Source: Rhodobacteraceae bacterium UBA2776
GTDB lineage: Bacteria > Pseudomonadota > Alphaproteobacteria > Rhodobacterales > Rhodobacteraceae
Assembly: GCA_002352425.1 (NCBI GenBank)
Contig: DEIK01000087.1
Span: 16,910 to 35,335 of the forward strand
Length of the DNA: 18,426 nt
Direction of reading: 5' to 3'
In this document: one piece after another, positions 15,427 through 18,426 of the stretch
How positions within the stretch are numbered: the stretch's first letter is position 1
Layout of the letters: the number at the start of each line of letters is the position of its first letter
Program-made: the position numbers and the translations under genes
The notes under the pieces: generated by a model
The model's database searches: none
Seen by the model: only the letters and a program-made list of their open reading frames with translations
Told to the model about the DNA's origin: nothing

Positions 15427-16524
15427 ATGACAGATACACTCACCATATTGGGACTAGAGAGCAGCTGCGACGACACCGCCGCCGCCGTGGTGCGGCACAC
15501 GCCTGGCCAACCCGCTGAAATTTTGTCCTCTGTTGTTGTCGGCCAGACCGATTTACACGCTGATTTCGGCGGCGTTGTTCCAGAAATCGCAGCCCGCGCT
15601 CACGCTGAAAAAATTGACGGCTGTGTAGAGGCCGCTCTGACTAATGCGTCTCTAACCTTGCTGGAAATGGATGGAATTGCTGTCACCGCCGGCCCGGGCC
15701 TGATCGGTGGGGTGATCTCTGGCGTGATGTGCGCCAAGGGGTTATGCGCCGGATCTGGCTTGCCTTTGATTGGCGTAAACCACCTCGCGGGCCATGCGCT
15801 CACACCGCGCCTAACCGATGGGGTGCAGTTTCCCTATCTGATGCTGTTGGTATCAGGCGGCCATTGTCAGTTCCTGATCGCCCATGACGTAGATGAGTTC
15901 ACCCGACTCGGTGGCACCATTGATGATGCGCCTGGCGAAGCCTTCGATAAAACCGCGAAGCTGCTTGGCCTCCCCCAACCCGGTGGCCCCGCGGTTGAGG
16001 TTGAGGCGCTGTCAGGCAATCCCAAACGCTTTCCTCTGCCGCGGCCGCTGTTGGATCGGCCCGACTGCGATATGTCATTCTCTGGCCTTAAAACTGCTCT
16101 GCTGCGCACGCGTGATGCAGTGGTGGCGGAAGATGGTGGGCTACGGCGTCAAGATCGTGCAGATCTTTGTGCCTCGTTTCAGTCCGCAGTGTCCGATGTT
16201 TTGGTCGCGAAAACCCGTCGTGCTTTGCGTCTTTATCTTGAACAAAACCCAGCTCGCCCGACCTTGGCTGTCGCAGGTGGTGTTGCTGCCAATCAGAAAC
16301 TTCGCGCAGGATTAGAGACTGTTTGCGCTGAACAGAGTGCTGCTTTCATTGCCCCACCACTTGCGCTTTGTACCGATAACGCTGCGATGATCGCTTGGGC
16401 TGGGATGGAGCGATTCCGGCAGGGTCATCGGGATGATTTCACCCTCTCTGCCCGTCCGCGCTGGCCCCTTGACCGCAAAAGCCCCTCCATGCTTGGATCA
16501 GGTAAAAAGGGGGCAAAAGCATGA
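15427..16524 (+). CDS. tsaD: tRNA N6-threonylcarbamoyladenosine transferase TsaD
   Basis: TsaD transfers threonylcarbamoyl from TC-AMP to A37 of ANN-decoding tRNAs (t6A), working with TsaB and TsaE. It is an ASKHA-fold protein. LGLESSCDDTAAAVV (8-22) is the N-terminal signature, H119 and H123 in NHLAGH are the metal ligands, SGGH sits at 143-146, and GGTIDDAPGEAFDK (162-175) is the family motif. FSGLKTA and AGGVAANQKLR precede the C-terminal CTDNAAMIAWAG, which holds the last metal-binding aspartate. The ATG at 15427 gives 365 aa; the frame is open to 15343 but that part would run back across the promoter region into hemD. It overlaps gpsA by 4 nt (ATGA). Confidence 0.97.
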   Translation: MTDTLTILGLESSCDDTAAAVVRHTPGQPAEILSSVVVGQTDLHADFGGVVPEIAARAHAEKIDGCVEAALTNASLTLLEMDGIAVTAGPGLIGGVISGVMCAKGLCAGSGLPLIGVNHLAGHALTPRLTDGVQFPYLMLLVSGGHCQFLIAHDVDEFTRLGGTIDDAPGEAFDKTAKLLGLPQPGGPAVEVEALSGNPKRFPLPRPLLDRPDCDMSFSGLKTALLRTRDAVVAEDGGLRRQDRADLCASFQSAVSDVLVAKTRRALRLYLEQNPARPTLAVAGGVAANQKLRAGLETVCAEQSAAFIAPPLALCTDNAAMIAWAGMERFRQGHRDDFTLSARPRWPLDRKSPSMLGSGKKGAKA

Positions 16525-17477
16525 GCATTTCAATCTTGGGCGCGGGCGCATTTGGCACCGCACTGGCGATTTCATTGGCCCGCACCGGCCAACCTGTCAG
16601 CCTGTGGGCGCATGACCCTGACCATGTAGCAGCCATGCAAACCGACCGTGAAAACACCAAGCGGCTAGCCGGCCACCCTTTTCCCGACAGCCTGACCGTC
16701 ACGAACAGTTTTGGCCCTGCTGATACCTTATTGATTGCGACGCCAATGCAAAAACTTGCCGAGTTTGCGGCGGAACACTCCGTTGCACTAAGTGGCAAAG
16801 TTCTGGTTGCTTGCTGTAAGGGCATTGATCTGGCCACCAATCGCGGTCCGATTGCCACTCTGGCGCACCATTGCCCTGACGCGACCCCCGCGATCCTGAC
16901 CGGCCCCAGTTTCGCCCATGACATCGCAGCGGGCCTGCCGACCGCGCTGACGCTGGCCTGTGCGGATGATAAAATCGGCGAGGATCTGCAAGAACAGTTG
17001 TCCACCAACAATTTACGACTGTACCGCACCACCGATACCACGGGGGCCGAACTAGGCGGTGCGCTGAAAAATGTCGTTGCCATCGCTTGTGGTGCCACCA
17101 TCGGGGCGGGATTTGGCGAAAGTGCGCGCGCCGCAATCATGACGCGCGGCTATGCTGAAATGCAGCGTTTGGCGCAAACATTTGGCGCAAACCCGTTAAC
17201 TTTATCCGGTCTATCCGGGTTTGGTGATTTGGCCCTGACTTGCACCTCGGCACAGTCCCGAAACTATGCTTTCGGCCTGTCCTTGGGGCGCAATGAACCG
17301 TTCGATCCAAATATCACCGTCGAGGGTGCCAAAACCGCGATAGCAGTCTCTAATGTGGCCAAATTGCACAAAGTTGATATGCCGCTGGCGACGGTCGTCG
17401 CGGACATTTTGCTGCAAAAAATCACTGTCTCTGAAGCTATGAAAGCTTTGCTCTCTCGCCCTCTTAAAAAGGAATAG
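16521..17477 (+). CDS. gpsA: NAD(P)H-dependent glycerol-3-phosphate dehydrogenase GpsA
   Basis: GpsA reduces dihydroxyacetone phosphate to sn-glycerol-3-phosphate, the backbone of phospholipids, in the cytosol. The nucleotide-binding loop GAGAFGTALA is at residues 7-16, CKGID at 99-103, TGPSFA at 127-132, and K183 in GALKNVVAIACGA is the catalytic lysine. SGFGDL (232-237) and RNYAFG (247-252) complete the C-terminal domain. At 318 aa it is slightly shorter than many homologues but complete. Its start overlaps the tsaD stop (ATGA), with AAGGGGG about 7 nt upstream. Confidence 0.97.
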   Translation: MSISILGAGAFGTALAISLARTGQPVSLWAHDPDHVAAMQTDRENTKRLAGHPFPDSLTVTNSFGPADTLLIATPMQKLAEFAAEHSVALSGKVLVACCKGIDLATNRGPIATLAHHCPDATPAILTGPSFAHDIAAGLPTALTLACADDKIGEDLQEQLSTNNLRLYRTTDTTGAELGGALKNVVAIACGATIGAGFGESARAAIMTRGYAEMQRLAQTFGANPLTLSGLSGFGDLALTCTSAQSRNYAFGLSLGRNEPFDPNITVEGAKTAIAVSNVAKLHKVDMPLATVVADILLQKITVSEAMKALLSRPLKKE

Positions 17478-17480
17478 AAT

Positions 17481-17750
17481 ATGCGTATTGCGCTAATTGC
17501 CATCGACAAGCCGAACGCTTTGCAAACACGTTTGGACAATCGCGAAGCCCACCTTGCCTATGTCGCAGACACAGGCGTGGTAGAGCTTGCCGGCCCCTTT
17601 TTGGACGGCGAAAACATGACGGGATCGCTGTTGATCCTATCTGTCGACAACATGGCCGACGCCGAAAAATGGGCCGCCAATGACCCCTATGCAAAGGCAG
17701 GTTTGTTTGACTCCGTCACGTTGCGCGAATGGAAAAAGGTGGTTGGCTAA
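17481..17750 (+). CDS. YciI-like protein
   Basis: Small (89 aa) alpha/beta protein of the YciI family, a dimeric ferredoxin-like fold related to dye-decolourising and muconolactone-isomerase-type proteins. Function is not established. NREAHLAYVADTG (20-32) contains the conserved histidine H24, and AANDPYAKAGLFDSVTLREW (about 64-83) is the closing family motif with its Asp-Pro-Tyr. The ATG follows the gpsA stop by 3 nt with AAGGA 8 nt upstream. Its stop overlaps the next ATG by one base (TAATG), so the gene is embedded in the tsaD-gpsA-EVE chain. Confidence 0.88.
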   Translation: MRIALIAIDKPNALQTRLDNREAHLAYVADTGVVELAGPFLDGENMTGSLLILSVDNMADAEKWAANDPYAKAGLFDSVTLREWKKVVG

Positions 17751-18163
17751 TGGCGTATTGGCTGTTCAAATCTGAAGTTTCAACATGGAGCTGGGAAGAC
17801 CAGTTGGCCAAAGGTGACGCTGGCGAAGAATGGGATGGGGTGCGCAATTATCAGGCGCGTAATTTCATGCGCGTGATGGAAATTGGTGATCTGGGGTTTT
17901 TCTATCTTTCGCAAAAGGAAAAATGCGTTGTTGGTATTGTCGAGGTGATTGCCACTGCCCATCCTGACAGCACCACCGACGATGAACGCTGGGATTGCGT
18001 CGACATCAAGGCCTCTAAGTCGCTGAAAACGCCGGTCACCTTGCAAATGTGCAAAGAAGACCCGCGACTAAGTGACATGGTTTTAGTCAACAATTCCCGC
18101 TTGTCTGTGCAACCCGTTACGCCAGCTGAATGGGCGATCATTTGCGATTTAGGCGGCGTTTAA
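17750..18163 (+). CDS. EVE-domain protein
   Basis: Single-domain EVE protein (137 aa) of the PUA-like superfamily, whose members are thought to bind modified bases in DNA or RNA. YWLFKSEVSTWSWEDQL (3-19) is the N-terminal signature; most relatives have KSEP where this one has KSEV. WDGVRNYQARNFMR (28-41), GFFYLSQKEKCVVGIVEV (49-66) and SRLSVQPVTPAEW (117-129) are the remaining family blocks. The ATG at 17750 overlaps the YciI stop and has AAGG about 10 nt upstream; the frame is open to 17729 within the YciI gene. Its place after tsaD suggests, but does not show, a link with RNA modification. Confidence 0.92.
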   Translation: MAYWLFKSEVSTWSWEDQLAKGDAGEEWDGVRNYQARNFMRVMEIGDLGFFYLSQKEKCVVGIVEVIATAHPDSTTDDERWDCVDIKASKSLKTPVTLQMCKEDPRLSDMVLVNNSRLSVQPVTPAEWAIICDLGGV

Positions 18164-18185
18164 GCCCTGCTGTGAATTCGGATTG

Positions 18186-18216
18186 TTGCCAAAACTCCAT
18201 ATTCATGTATCATAAT
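18186..18216 (+). promoter_or_regulatory. Possible promoter of the truncated downstream gene
   Basis: TTGCCA (18186-18191) and CATAAT (18211-18216) are separated by 19 nt; TATCAT at 18208-18213 gives a 16-nt spacing instead. The 87-nt gap is AT-richer than its surroundings and contains a direct ATGTAT repeat (18205 and 18215). This suggests the gene at 18251 is transcribed apart from the EVE operon. No clear terminator precedes it. Confidence 0.3.
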
Positions 18217-18250
18217 GTATTACGGCGATGGATTTTTCTGGAGACTAGAT

Positions 18251-18426
18251 ATGACCTTTATCCGCAATATTTTGGCAATTTTGGGTGTTATCGCCGTGGG
18301 CTTGGCCGTTTGGCTGGGACCTTCACTCTATAAATACAAAGTCGCGTTTGATGGTTTTGATGACAGGGCGTTCGAGACCTACAAGGGCATGATGGACCGG
18401 CTGGCGGAAACTGGAAACGGCGCTGC
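18251..18426 (+). CDS. N-terminal part of a membrane-anchored protein, possibly DUF302 type (cut by window end)
   Basis: An ATG with GGAG 7 nt upstream opens a frame that stays open to the window edge (58 complete codons). The product starts with an uncleaved-looking membrane anchor (MTFIRNILAILGVIAVGLAV, residues 1-20), then a periplasmic-type segment DGFDDRAFETYKGMMDRLAE (residues 34-53) and TGNGAA. The pattern of anchor, then a short helix ending LxETGxGAA, resembles the start of DUF302-domain proteins found in marine alphaproteobacteria. That assignment is from memory of the family and only the first third or so is visible. Confidence 0.55.
   Translation, partial: MTFIRNILAILGVIAVGLAVWLGPSLYKYKVAFDGFDDRAFETYKGMMDRLAETGNGA

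Noticed and set aside
16439..17140. 233-codon frame opposite gpsA
   Set aside because: Fully antisense to an unmistakable enzyme gene; composition is that of a shadow frame in GC-rich DNA and no family is recognisable.

Overview
The window looks like chromosomal DNA of an alphaproteobacterium of the Rhodobacteraceae (Roseobacter group). The grounds are the flagellar gene order, the hemD - Mic60/mitofilin-like - hemY trio, the tsaD-gpsA-YciI-EVE chain, and the style of the flagellar protein sequences. This is inference from protein families and gene order, since no search could be run. Coding density is very high, no gap exceeds about 150 nt, and I saw no RNA genes, insertion sequences, CRISPR arrays or phage genes.

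Region 1 (43-9215) is flagellar. On the + strand fliF, fliH-like, fliN and fliP form a tight operon (MS ring, export-ATPase regulator, C-ring switch, export gate). On the - strand motB, flgE, flgK, flgL and flgI form the opposing unit (stator, hook, two hook-filament junction proteins, P ring). The two units converge with only 19 nt between stop codons. Near-consensus CtrA boxes sit upstream of motB and of flgE, which fits the CtrA control of motility known in this family.

Region 2 (9346-15350, all - strand) has an iron/haem and oxygen flavour. hemD (uroporphyrinogen-III synthase) is followed by a Mic60-like membrane coiled-coil protein, a HemY-like TPR membrane protein with a C-terminal four-cysteine zinc ribbon, a VIT1/CCC1-type iron/manganese transporter, a luciferase-like flavin oxidoreductase, and a truncated-haemoglobin-like globin that overlaps the oxidoreductase by 4 nt.

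Region 3 (15427-18426, + strand) starts divergently from hemD. tsaD (tRNA t6A synthesis), gpsA (glycerol-3-phosphate dehydrogenase), a YciI-like protein and an EVE-domain protein are packed with overlaps or spacings of a few bases. A membrane-anchored protein, probably of the DUF302 type, begins at 18251 and runs off the end.

I found no obviously new system. The points most worth a second look are the oxidoreductase-globin pair, the iron transporter at the tail of the haem/Mic60 run, the LapB-like zinc ribbon on HemY, the MotB peptidoglycan-motif deviation, and the CtrA-like boxes.
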